DNA of 64,000 bases, taken from NCBI GenBank assembly GCA_021828475.1, contig JAJZIY010000010.1:1-64000 (forward strand), read 5' to 3'. The notes below the pieces were generated by a model, which worked only from the letters and a program-made list of their open reading frames with translations, was not told the DNA's origin and made no database searches. This DNA comes from Actinomycetes bacterium. Its GTDB lineage: Bacteria; Actinomycetota; Acidimicrobiia; Acidimicrobiales; Palsa-688. Of this stretch, positions 45,898 through 54,484 are shown piece by piece (position 1 is the first letter of the stretch; each line of letters begins with the position of its first letter). The position numbers and the translations under genes are program-made.

Positions 45898-48030
45898 TCA
45901 GCCCCCCGACGTCGTCGTGGTCGCCCCGGGGGCGCTGGTGCTGGTCGTGACCGCCGGCGCCGTGGTCGAAGTGGCGGCCGGGGCCGTCGTCGAACTGGCG
46001 GCTGGTGCGGTGGTGGACGTAGCCGCCGGTGTCGTCGACGACGTGGTGGACGTAGCCGCCGGTGTCGTCGACGACGTGGTGGTCGACGACGTGGTGGTCG
46101 ACGACGGCGCCGTGGTGGTCGCCGGGCCCGTGTACGAGCCGACGTAGAGGGTGACGGCCTGACCCTGGCGGATCTGCTGGCCGGGCTTGGGGGTCGTCTG
46201 TACGACGACGGCGTTTTGCGCCGGGTTGGTGACCGGTTGGGGCACGACCGAGAAGCCGAGCTTGACCGCCGCCAGCTCCTTCTGGGCCTGCGCCTGGGTC
46301 TTGCCTATCAGGTCGGGCGGCACCGTGGTCACCTTCTGGCCCTCTGAGACATAGAGGGTTACGACCGTCCCCCAGGGCTCGGGATTGCCTGCGGACGGCG
46401 AGGTGTAGGCCACCAGGCCCGCCTTCACGTCAACTGAGGGCACCTGCATGATCTGGGGCCCGGGCGTGAGGTGCTGCGCCTGCAGCTTGGCGCCGGCCTC
46501 GGCCGGGTTGTCGCCGGTCAGGTCGGGCACCGTGGTCTGCCTCTTGCCTGCCGAGCAGTACACGACCACCGTCGATCCCTCGGGTGCGTTCTGCCCGCCG
46601 GCCGGCTTGGTGCCGATGACCTGGCCGCTCGGCACGCTGTTGCTGTTTTGCGGCTGGTTGCGGGGGACGAACTTCTTGGAGGTGAGAGTGGAGCCCGCGG
46701 CACTACAGCTCTTGCCGAGCACCGAGGGGACGGGGGCCAGCGGGGCGCCGTTGCTCACCTGGAGCACGATCGTCCGGCTCGTCGGCACCCTGGTGCCCTG
46801 GGCCGGGGCGGTGCCGGCCACCAACCCCTGCTGCACAAGGCTCGTGTAGACCTTCGTCACCTTCCACCTGCTGAAGCCCTGGCTCGACAGGGTGGACTCC
46901 GCCTTGGCCACGCTCTGGCCCTTGACGGCCGGGACGGCGACATTGCCTGGCCCGCCCCACCAGCCCGAGTTGTGCCCGATGAAGAACACGAGCACACCGA
47001 GCACCGCCAGCAGTAACACGAACAGGGCCGCCCACCAGCCGCCGTGCGACCTACGACCGCTGTCGAGGTCGTCGTAGGCGACAGGCTCGATGATGCTGGT
47101 GTCGTGCGCCCTCCCCGGCTGGTAGGGGTTGGTGGTCCGCGGCGGGGGAGCCTGCACGACACGCGTCGCGACCGGGCTCTCGCCGGGATGGGCGGCGTAG
47201 ACGGCCTGGCCCTGCTGGAAGCGCTGGAGGTCCTCCCTCAGCTCTGCTGCGCTCTGGTAACGGTCGTCCGGGTCCTTGGCCATAGCCGCCATGACGATGG
47301 CCTCGAAGTCCGCCGGTACCGAAGCGTTGACGGCGGACGGCAGGGACGGGTACTCACGGACGTGCTTGTAGGCGATGGCGACGGGGCTGTCGCCGGAGAA
47401 GGGTGGCTTGCCGGTCACCATCTCGTAGAGCACGACGCCGAGCGAGTAGACGTCGCTCCGGGCGTCCACCGGCAACCCCTGGGCCTGTTCCGGTGAGAAG
47501 TACGTGGCCGTGCCCATGACCGCTCCGGTCTGGGTCAGGCCCTCGCTCGCCTGGCTGATGGCGCGTGCGATGCCGAAGTCGGCCACCTTCACCTGACCGG
47601 CCCGGTCTATGAGGACGTTGCCCGGCTTGACGTCGCGGTGGATCACGCCACGCCGGTGGGCGAAGTCGAGGGCCCCGGCCATGTCGGCGCCGATCGCCGC
47701 AGCCCGGGCCGGGGCCAGCGGCCCCTGGCGGATGAGAGACGACAGGGTCTGGCCGTCTATGTACTCCATCACGATGAAGTAGGTGTGCTCGCCCTGGCCC
47801 CAGTCGTAAATGGAGACGATATTGGCGTGGGACAGGTTGGCAGCCGCCTGCGCCTCGCGGCGGAAGCGTTCGACGAACGAAGGGTCCGAGGACAGCTCGG
47901 GGAAAAGGACCTTTATCGCCACCGGCCTGTCGAGCAGGAGGTCCTGGGCCAGGTAGACCTGTGCCATGCCGCCGCGGGCGATATGGCGGACCAGTTCGTA
48001 GCGGTCGCTGAAGACCTCAGGCGATGACAT
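45898..48030 (-). CDS. pknB: PASTA-domain Ser/Thr protein kinase PknB
   Basis: A kinase of about 710 residues, the wall-sensing master kinase. Cytoplasmic domain: IARGGMAQVYLAQD, VAIKVL, HRDVKPGNVLIDRAG, DFGIARA, GTATYFSPEQ. One helix (WAALFVLLLAVLGVLVFFIG, near residue 345) leads to four PASTA repeats that bind muropeptides or lipid II. The last 60 residues are an Ala/Pro/Ser/Thr-rich tail made of TTSS/ATSTTAPA-type repeats, visible as tandem DNA repeats at 45930-46130. ATG at 48030 is preferred; GTG codons at 48036 and 48039 are possible. Last gene of the fhaA operon. Confidence 0.95.
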   Translation of the reverse strand: MSSPEVFSDRYELVRHIARGGMAQVYLAQDLLLDRPVAIKVLFPELSSDPSFVERFRREAQAAANLSHANIVSIYDWGQGEHTYFIVMEYIDGQTLSSLIRQGPLAPARAAAIGADMAGALDFAHRRGVIHRDVKPGNVLIDRAGQVKVADFGIARAISQASEGLTQTGAVMGTATYFSPEQAQGLPVDARSDVYSLGVVLYEMVTGKPPFSGDSPVAIAYKHVREYPSLPSAVNASVPADFEAIVMAAMAKDPDDRYQSAAELREDLQRFQQGQAVYAAHPGESPVATRVVQAPPPRTTNPYQPGRAHDTSIIEPVAYDDLDSGRRSHGGWWAALFVLLLAVLGVLVFFIGHNSGWWGGPGNVAVPAVKGQSVAKAESTLSSQGFSRWKVTKVYTSLVQQGLVAGTAPAQGTRVPTSRTIVLQVSNGAPLAPVPSVLGKSCSAAGSTLTSKKFVPRNQPQNSNSVPSGQVIGTKPAGGQNAPEGSTVVVYCSAGKRQTTVPDLTGDNPAEAGAKLQAQHLTPGPQIMQVPSVDVKAGLVAYTSPSAGNPEPWGTVVTLYVSEGQKVTTVPPDLIGKTQAQAQKELAAVKLGFSVVPQPVTNPAQNAVVVQTTPKPGQQIRQGQAVTLYVGSYTGPATTTAPSSTTTSSTTTSSTTPAATSTTSSTTPAATSTTAPAASSTTAPAATSTTAPAVTTSTSAPGATTTTSGG

Positions 48031-48093
48031 GTCCACCACAGATTAGGGCCGACGCCCGGCGCCCGTGCGTGCAGTCGTGCTGTGGCGCCGGTC

Positions 48094-49584
48094 TCACGGC
48101 TTTCCTCCGTTCTGTAGGTAGGCCTGGATAATGGCCTTGGCGATCGGGGCGGCGATCGTGCCACCCTGATATTCGGTACCTATCGGCTGGTTTTCGACCA
48201 GCACGGCCACCGCGATCTGGGGGTTGGGGACGGGGGCGAAGGCGACGAACCAGGTCTCGATGTTCGGGCCGCCCGTCTGGGCCGTGCCCGTCTTGCCCGC
48301 CACCTGCACGCCGGGTATGCGGGCGGCCACGCCGGTCCCGTTCGGGCTGTTGACGACGGAGAGCATCAGTTTGGTCACCTCGGCGGCGGTCGCGGCCGAG
48401 GTTGCCCGGAGCCATTGTTTGGGGTGGTAGGTCGTGACCGTCTGGCCCTGGGATCCGGTCACCCGCCCGAGCAGGTGCGGCGTCATGATGACGCCCTTGT
48501 CGGCGATGGCAGCCGCGTCCATGGCGAGGGTGAGCGGGACAGCCTGCACACTCTCTTGGCCTATGGCCGACTTTGCCAGGGCGCCCCCGTTGCGTACGAA
48601 GGTCGAGGGCTGGGGGAAGAACGACTCCGCCACCCCGGGCAGGTCGAGGGGCACCGGCCGGTCCCAGCCGAAAGCCCTGGCCTCGTCGTAGAGGTTCTGG
48701 CCACCGAGATCCAGCCCCAGCTGGCCGAAACCTGTGTCGCAGGACACCGTGAACAGCTCGAGCAGCTTGCCCCCGCACGCCTCCCCGGCGAAATTGTGCA
48801 GCACCTGGTTGGCTGTATCCGGCAGGGGCAGGCCGGTCAAGACGGGGATCGCCTTGTTCGCCAGGGACGGCTTGTGGTCGTAGACCGCCGAGGAGGTGAT
48901 GACCTTGAAAGTCGAGCCGGGGAAGAAGCGCTGGCGGTAGGCAGCCGCCACCAGAGGCGACGACGGGCCGGAGGTCAGCTTCTTCCATGCCTTTTGCTCC
49001 GTTGCCTGGTTGTGGCTCGCCAGGGCGGTCGGGTTGTAGGTCGGGTTGGAGTACATCGCCAGCACGGCGCCCGTGCGTGGCACGACAGCGACGACGGCGC
49101 CGGCGCGTCCGGCCAGCTCGCTGGCGGCCAGGCGCTGCAAGCGGGCAAGGACGGTGATGTGCAGGTTGTCAGGTGCCGGCTGGTTGGTGAAGAAGTTCTT
49201 GACCTCTTGCAGGTCGGTGGGGAAGGTCACGGAGGCGTTGGCCTGGCTGAGCACGGCGTCGTACTCGTTTTCCAGACCGTCGGTGCCGTAGATGAAGGAG
49301 TAGTAGCCGGTTATCTGGCCGAACAGGGCACCCTCGGGGTAAACGCGCTGGTACTTGTACTGGTCGTGGCTCGGCACGGACTGGGCCAGGGTGACTCCGT
49401 CCGCCGAGATGATCGCGCCCCGGGGCTGCTCGTACTTGAGGACGATGTTGCGGGTGTTGAGCGGGTTGTTGTCGAGGGCGCCGGCCCTGAAGATCTGGAG
49501 GTAGTTGAGCTGGACGAAGACGGCCACGAGCAACAGGCAGGTCGCCAGTCCGGCCAGGCGCACCCGGCGGTTCATGCTGTTCAC
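48094..49584 (-). CDS. pbpA: Class B penicillin-binding protein PbpA
   Basis: A 496-residue transpeptidase. An N-terminal anchor (LAGLATCLLLVAVFVQLNYL) precedes the dimerisation domain. Active-site motifs: FFPGSTFKVI (SxxK), TVSCDTGF (SxN position, here Ser-Cys-Asp) and AGKTGTAQTGG (KTG). It begins within the rodA stop. Works with RodA in septal or elongation wall synthesis. Confidence 0.95.
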   Translation of the reverse strand: MNSMNRRVRLAGLATCLLLVAVFVQLNYLQIFRAGALDNNPLNTRNIVLKYEQPRGAIISADGVTLAQSVPSHDQYKYQRVYPEGALFGQITGYYSFIYGTDGLENEYDAVLSQANASVTFPTDLQEVKNFFTNQPAPDNLHITVLARLQRLAASELAGRAGAVVAVVPRTGAVLAMYSNPTYNPTALASHNQATEQKAWKKLTSGPSSPLVAAAYRQRFFPGSTFKVITSSAVYDHKPSLANKAIPVLTGLPLPDTANQVLHNFAGEACGGKLLELFTVSCDTGFGQLGLDLGGQNLYDEARAFGWDRPVPLDLPGVAESFFPQPSTFVRNGGALAKSAIGQESVQAVPLTLAMDAAAIADKGVIMTPHLLGRVTGSQGQTVTTYHPKQWLRATSAATAAEVTKLMLSVVNSPNGTGVAARIPGVQVAGKTGTAQTGGPNIETWFVAFAPVPNPQIAVAVLVENQPIGTEYQGGTIAAPIAKAIIQAYLQNGGKP

Positions 49585-50984
49585 GGCCCCACCACCTGCG
49601 TGACGGCCGTGGGCGATGCCGCTGCCACCGGGCCGTAGAGGTCCGGCCCGGCCTCGAGCACGACCGCGTCCGCAAGGGCCTGCTCGCGGGCGTTGTCGTC
49701 GGAAATCCTGAGCAGGATGGCGAGCAATATGTAATTGGAGACCAGCGAGGACCCACCGTAGGAAACGAACGGCAGGGTTATGCCGGTGAGCGGGATCAGC
49801 CGGGTGATACCCCCGGCGACCACGAACACCTGCACACCCATGAGCAACGAGAGCCCGGTGGCGAGCAGTTTGCTGAACGACCGCTGTGAACGCACGGCGC
49901 TGCGCAGGCCGGAACCGACGATGAGCAGGTAGGCGATGAGCAGGGCCGTCAGGCCTACCAGGCCGAGCTCCTCACCGATCGAGGCGAATATGAAGTCGGT
50001 CGAGGCCTCGGGGATTATCTGGGGGTTGCCCTGTCCCGGCCCGAGGCCCCACATACCTCCTGCAGCCAGGGCGAACCACCCCTCGATGATCTGGTACCCC
50101 GAGGTGGCGAAATGCGCCCACGGGTGCAGCCAGGCCTGCACGCGGCTTTCGGCGTGGTGGATGACGTCCAGGGCGAACACTGCCGCACCGAGGAACATCC
50201 CGGCACCGAGGGCCAGGTATGCCCACCTGCCTGTGGCCACCCAGAGCAGGCCCACGAGCAGGGTGAAGAACAGGAAAGAGGAGCCGATGTCGTTCTCCGC
50301 CAGCAGTATCAGGAGGCAGACGCCCCAGGCTCCGACCAGCGGTGCCAGGTAGCGCGGCTCGAGCACCAGCCATCGGCCGATCCGGCGGGTACCCGTGGCC
50401 AGCAGGTCCGCCCGCTCCGCCAGGACCGAGGCGAAGAAGATCGCCAGGGCGATCTTGGCGAACTCCTCGGGCTGGAAGTTGATCGGGCCCAGGTGCACCC
50501 ACAACCGGGCGCCGTTGATGTCCTGGCCGATGTGGGGGGCGAGGGGCAGCACCAGCAGGATGATGCCGCCGAGGGCGATCAGGTAGCGGTAGCGCTCGAG
50601 GTTGACGGCCCGGGGAAAGGCCACCAGCACGCCGATGAAGCAGGCGATCCCGACGGCGGTCCAGATGGCCTGGTACGAGGCCTCTTGGCTGTCGAGCCTT
50701 GCGATGAACACGTAACCGACGCCGTTCAGGAGGGCTGCGAGGGGCAGCATCACCGGGTCCGCCTGTGGGGCCAGCCTGCGCAGGGCTACGTGGGCTACCA
50801 GCATCAGGGCGAACACCAGGACGAGGAAGGGCACGATATTGGCCGGCAGCGCACCCACGCGCCCGAGGTTGGCCAGCGCGTAGAGCCCGCCGGTGAGCGC
50901 CAGTACGAGCACCATCATCCCGAGCTCGGACCGTCTCCGGACTGGCCGCCGCCACTTGTCCCTGGCCGGGGAACGCCGGGTCAC
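49581..50984 (-). CDS. rodA: SEDS peptidoglycan glycosyltransferase RodA
   Basis: A 467-residue SEDS polymerase with about 12 membrane helices. Signature segments: GARLWVHLGPINFQPEEFAK, GSSFLFFTLLVGLLW and TGITLPFVSYGGSSLVSNY. It pairs with PbpA, whose start overlaps its stop. Its own start overlaps the pstP stop (ATGA). Confidence 0.95.
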   Translation of the reverse strand: MTRRSPARDKWRRPVRRRSELGMMVLVLALTGGLYALANLGRVGALPANIVPFLVLVFALMLVAHVALRRLAPQADPVMLPLAALLNGVGYVFIARLDSQEASYQAIWTAVGIACFIGVLVAFPRAVNLERYRYLIALGGIILLVLPLAPHIGQDINGARLWVHLGPINFQPEEFAKIALAIFFASVLAERADLLATGTRRIGRWLVLEPRYLAPLVGAWGVCLLILLAENDIGSSFLFFTLLVGLLWVATGRWAYLALGAGMFLGAAVFALDVIHHAESRVQAWLHPWAHFATSGYQIIEGWFALAAGGMWGLGPGQGNPQIIPEASTDFIFASIGEELGLVGLTALLIAYLLIVGSGLRSAVRSQRSFSKLLATGLSLLMGVQVFVVAGGITRLIPLTGITLPFVSYGGSSLVSNYILLAILLRISDDNAREQALADAVVLEAGPDLYGPVAAASPTAVTQVVGP

Positions 50985-52600
50985 TTCGTCGTCGGGGTGC
51001 TCGTCGGCGTTGTCGTGGAAGGCTCGGTTGTTGGGACGCTCGTGCTAGTGGGACTGAGGCTCGAGGTGCTGGTCACGCCGCCGACGGCTGTCGTGGCTGT
51101 CGTGGCCGCCGTATGGTGACGGGGCGCACCGCGGGCACTGGAGGGCACCGGTGCCTGGGCCTCCACCTTCTCGCTGACGAGGCGGTTGACGTAGAGGCGG
51201 GCCTGGGACAGCGATGGTTCGAGTTGCCCGGCGCGCAGGTACGGGAGCTCGTACGACAGCACCGAGGCGGTCGTGTACCTGGTGCGCCGGGCAACCGTGG
51301 GGTCGAACCAGAGGACCCCGCCGGGGCGCCCCTGGAAGACGGTGATGCGGTTGTGCATCAAGCCGACGTAGTAGGTGGAGCGTGCGTACCAGGCGAGGGC
51401 GCCGATGGCTCCGCCCACAACGGCGCACACGGCCATCACGAAGCCGATGACCCTCCATGTGACCCGCCGCGGGGAGGCTGCGGCGTGGGCCGGGTGTGCC
51501 GGCGCCCCGTAGCCCGCTTTGGCCGGTGCAGGTACCGCTGGTGCGGCGGGCGCTTGTTGCGGGCGACGCTCCAGCAGGTCGGTGACGGCCTGGCGCGGGC
51601 GCGCCTGTGCCGGCCGGGGGCCGGGGGCGGCCACGGCGCCGTTGCCGCCCCGGCGCGCACCGCCCGCAGCGGGGACGGCCATGGTGGGGGCGCCTTCGGC
51701 CGGGACATTGCCCGAGACCTCGTCGGGGGCGCCCCCCGGGACCGCCGCCACGCCGTCGGCAGGCAAGCGGGCGGAATTGTCACCGCCCACGGTTACGTCC
51801 TCGGCCAGAGACGGGCCCCCGGCCGACGAGGCAAGGGAGCGCCGGCCGGGGGCCGGCGACCCGGCGTCGCCGTTGCCCTCGACGTCGACGATCACGACGG
51901 TGATGTTGTCGCTGCCCCCCCTGGACTTGGCCAGCACCACCAGCTCCTTGGCAGCTGAGGCCGGTTCGGCGAAGCGGTTGAGGACAGCGGCGATCTGGTC
52001 GTCGGAAGCCTCCCTGGGCAACCCGTCGCTGCACAGCAGGTACCGGTCACCGTTCTCGGGTTGGAGGTCGAGCACGTCGACGGTGACCGAAGGCTCCACG
52101 CCCAGCGCCCGCGTGAGCACGTGGCGCTGGGGGTGGACGGCGGCTTGGGCCGGGCTGATCTGACCGTCGTCCACGAGCTCCTGTACCAGGCTGTGGTCCA
52201 CTGTCAGCTGGTGGAGGGACCCGTCGCGCAGCAGGTACAGGCGCGAGTCGCCGATGTGGGCGACAGCCAGGCCACTGGTGCCGTCGCGGCGATCGACCAC
52301 GGCCAGGGCCACCAGGGTTGTCCCCATGCCGAGCATGCCACGGTTGGCGCGTGCCTGCTCCCACACGGCGCGGTTGGCGGCCTTGGCGGCGCTCTCCAGG
52401 GTCTCGAGGGAATGCTCGTCGCTGGCTTCGAAGGCAGCCTGCAGGGCAGCGATGGCCGTCGAGGAGGCCACTTCACCGGCAGCGTGGCCCCCCATCCCGT
52501 CGGCCACGGCGTACAGGCCCGGCGCTACCAGGAGCTGGTCCTGGTTGATCGGGCGCACCAGCCCCACGTCCGTGGCGGAGCCGACGACCAGCCGGCTCAC
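50981..52600 (-). CDS. pstP: PP2C-type Ser/Thr phosphatase PstP
   Basis: A 539-residue membrane phosphatase. The PP2C domain (about 1-237) shows VGLVRPINQDQ, VADGMGGHAAGEVAS, AHIGDSRLYLLRDG and LCSDGLPRE with the metal-binding Asp residues. A long Ala/Pro/Gly linker, a helix (RVIGFVMAVCAVVGGAIGAL) and an extracellular Thr/Ser-rich tail follow. It reverses PknB phosphorylation. Its start overlaps the fhaB stop. Confidence 0.95.
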   Translation of the reverse strand: MSRLVVGSATDVGLVRPINQDQLLVAPGLYAVADGMGGHAAGEVASSTAIAALQAAFEASDEHSLETLESAAKAANRAVWEQARANRGMLGMGTTLVALAVVDRRDGTSGLAVAHIGDSRLYLLRDGSLHQLTVDHSLVQELVDDGQISPAQAAVHPQRHVLTRALGVEPSVTVDVLDLQPENGDRYLLCSDGLPREASDDQIAAVLNRFAEPASAAKELVVLAKSRGGSDNITVVIVDVEGNGDAGSPAPGRRSLASSAGGPSLAEDVTVGGDNSARLPADGVAAVPGGAPDEVSGNVPAEGAPTMAVPAAGGARRGGNGAVAAPGPRPAQARPRQAVTDLLERRPQQAPAAPAVPAPAKAGYGAPAHPAHAAASPRRVTWRVIGFVMAVCAVVGGAIGALAWYARSTYYVGLMHNRITVFQGRPGGVLWFDPTVARRTRYTTASVLSYELPYLRAGQLEPSLSQARLYVNRLVSEKVEAQAPVPSSARGAPRHHTAATTATTAVGGVTSTSSLSPTSTSVPTTEPSTTTPTSTPTTK

Positions 52601-53088
52601 TTCCGCAGCTCCAGCACCGTGCGCCCCACCTGCACCCTGTCCCCGCGGCGCAAAGGCGACGGCCCGGTCATGCGCCTCCCGTTGAGGAGCGTACCGTTGG
52701 TGCTCCCGAGATCCTCGACCCAGTAGTCGTCGCCGCGCCGGAACACCCGCGCGTGCACCTGCGAGACGAAGTTGTCGAGTGGCAGCGGGACCGCACAGCC
52801 GGTTGCCCTCCCGATCGTGAGCTCCTCCGCCAGCGGGTACGCGGCGCCTTTTTGCTGGTCGGGGCCAACTACAACCAGCCTCATGACCTTAGCCTTGCGC
52901 CCGGCAACGGCGCCCGTCTGCCTGTCGGCCGGGAGCGCCCCGCTCGGCTTGCCGCCCGGGGCCGAGCTGGCCGGGACGAGGCGCGGTTCGCGCAGCTCGA
53001 CCCACACCGCCCGCACCACTCTCAAGAAGAACAGGTACAGAAGTGCCAGGAAGACATATTCCAGGAACCTGAGCGCCGGTCCCGGCAT
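52597..53088 (-). CDS. fhaB: FHA-domain protein FhaB (FipA-like)
   Basis: A 163-residue protein with an N-terminal helix (LEYVFLALLYLFFLRVVRAV) and a C-terminal FHA domain: TIGRATGCAVPLP, FVSQVHARVFRRGD and LGSTNGTLLNGRRM. Binds phosphothreonine targets of PknB. Begins 2 nt after fhaA. Confidence 0.94.
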   Translation of the reverse strand: MPGPALRFLEYVFLALLYLFFLRVVRAVWVELREPRLVPASSAPGGKPSGALPADRQTGAVAGRKAKVMRLVVVGPDQQKGAAYPLAEELTIGRATGCAVPLPLDNFVSQVHARVFRRGDDYWVEDLGSTNGTLLNGRRMTGPSPLRRGDRVQVGRTVLELRK

Positions 53089-53089
53089 G

Positions 53090-53779
53090 TCAGGTGGCCC
53101 CGGTGCGCCCGGCGCCCGTGCTGATGGGGGCTGCTTCGAACCGCACGCTCGTCGAGCCGACCGTGATCTCGTCCCCGTCCTTCAGTTGGCGGGGGCTGTC
53201 GAGACGCAGCCCGTTGAGCTTGGTGCCGTTGGTGCTCCCCAGGTCGGCGACCACCCAGGTGTTGTCCGGCCCCCGGCGGACCTCGGCGTGGCGCCTGCTC
53301 ACCCCGGTGTCGGCCAGGGCCAGCTCGCACTCGGGCAGCCTGCCCAGGGTCACCTTGGGCTTGTCGAGCAGCACCCGGCGCCCGTCAGGCAGGGTCAGTG
53401 TGGCCGAACCCTGGTCGGGGACCATGTCGCCCGCCACGAGCAACGTGCCCGGGCGCAGCGAGGTGTCCGTCCCGATCGACACGCCGACAGGCCCGAGGAA
53501 GGTGTAACCCTCCTGCTTGGCGTGCTCCTGGGCTACCGAGACGAGCTCCTTGACCAGCTCCTCCTCGATGGGTTTGAACTTGGCCCGGTCGCTCTCGGAC
53601 AGGAGCACCTGGAAGAGATTGGGAGCGAGCACGCCGCGAGGGGCCACCGTCCGGCGAAGGTCGATCTCCCTCGTCAGACGCCGTCCGATCTCGACGGGTT
53701 GCAGCCCGCTGCGGAACACCCGAGCAAATGCTCCCTCGACGAAGCGTTCGAGGCGACGCTCGAACTTCTGTATGCCCAT
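53090..53779 (-). CDS. fhaA: FhaA (DUF3662 plus FHA domain)
   Basis: A 229-residue protein, first gene of the signalling operon. N-terminal DUF3662 domain (FERRLERFVEGAFARVFRSG and PVEIGRRLTREI) and a C-terminal FHA domain (TLGRLPECELALADTGVSRR, LGSTNGTKLNG). It is short: mycobacterial FhaA has a long linker between the two domains, almost absent here. In mycobacteria FhaA binds the phosphorylated MviN pseudokinase; this genome's separate kinase may be the partner. ATG at 53779 chosen because the DUF3662 domain starts there. Confidence 0.93.
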   Translation of the reverse strand: MGIQKFERRLERFVEGAFARVFRSGLQPVEIGRRLTREIDLRRTVAPRGVLAPNLFQVLLSESDRAKFKPIEEELVKELVSVAQEHAKQEGYTFLGPVGVSIGTDTSLRPGTLLVAGDMVPDQGSATLTLPDGRRVLLDKPKVTLGRLPECELALADTGVSRRHAEVRRGPDNTWVVADLGSTNGTKLNGLRLDSPRQLKDGDEITVGSTSVRFEAAPISTGAGRTGAT

Positions 53780-53788
53780 TGTCGCCGA

Positions 53789-53794
53789 ATAGTA
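53789..53794 (-). promoter_or_regulatory. -10 hexamer of the fhaA operon
   Basis: TACTAT on the minus strand, 9 nt before the ATG at 53779, gives a leader of only a few bases. Confidence 0.5.
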
Positions 53795-53984
53795 CCCGTA
53801 GCCGGAGGCGTGCAGACGCCAAGCTTGCGCTGCGAGCAGGCCTACCCTCCCCAAAGTAGTGCCAGCCGGGCCAATCCAGCACTGTGCGCGGTGGTCTGCG
53901 GGGCGGCGGGCGCCCGCTCGGGCGGGGCTACGGGACGCCCGCCGCGCGGCAGGGCCGCGTTCGTGTAGCCTTGGTTGACCACTC

Positions 53985-54072
<88 letters not shown>

Positions 54073-54206
54073 GCTTTGAGCAGGTCTTATGTGGTTGAGC
54101 GGGGTAGGCGGGTGGGTGGTGCCCGAGCCCGTTTGCTAACGGACCGCCGGCGCGCTAACGCCGCTAACGCCCGGCGTTGAGCGCGACCGTTGAGCGGCTG
54201 CTGCAG

Positions 54207-54422
54207 TCAGGCGACCTGGACGAGGATCGCTGCTCTGGCTGAGGGCGGCGGGACCGGTAGGCCGTCCTCAAGCATCCCATCGATGTGGAAGGCAATGGCC
54301 TCCCGGATCAGCCGCTCGACTTCCTCGCGGCTGGAGCCCGCGGACACGCAACCCGGTAGGTCGGGCGCGTACGCGGACCAGGCATCGCCTTCGCCCTCGA
54401 TGACAACGAGGTACTCCGTCAT
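54207..54422 (-). CDS. hicB: HicB-like antitoxin
   Basis: A 71-residue HicB-type protein: YLVVIEGEGDAWSAYAPDLP, GCVSAGSSREEVERLIREAI and the end segment HIDGMLEDGLPVPPP. This is the partial RNase-H fold that binds HicA. ATG at 54422 has GGAGGGG upstream. It is left without a complete toxin: only the end of hicA remains upstream. Confidence 0.88.
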   Translation of the reverse strand: MTEYLVVIEGEGDAWSAYAPDLPGCVSAGSSREEVERLIREAIAFHIDGMLEDGLPVPPPSARAAILVQVA

Positions 54423-54424
54423 GG

Positions 54425-54484
54425 TCAACCCCTCCGGATGCCGGCTTGCCTCCAGACCGAGGCCAGCGTATCGGGTTTCAATTC
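54425..54484 (-). pseudogene. 3' remnant of hicA toxin gene
   Basis: The nineteen codons before the TGA at 54427-54425 read ELKPDTLASVWRQAGIRRG, matching the C-terminal end of HicA proteins (usually ...LNPDTLRSILRQAGI). The upstream 40 or so codons with the catalytic His are missing; the integrase gene's end occupies the place. A recombination junction therefore lies at about 54484. Confidence 0.75.

Noticed and set aside
45930-46130. Tandem DNA repeats near 46 kb as a separate element
   Set aside because: They encode the Thr/Ala/Ser tail of PknB in frame.
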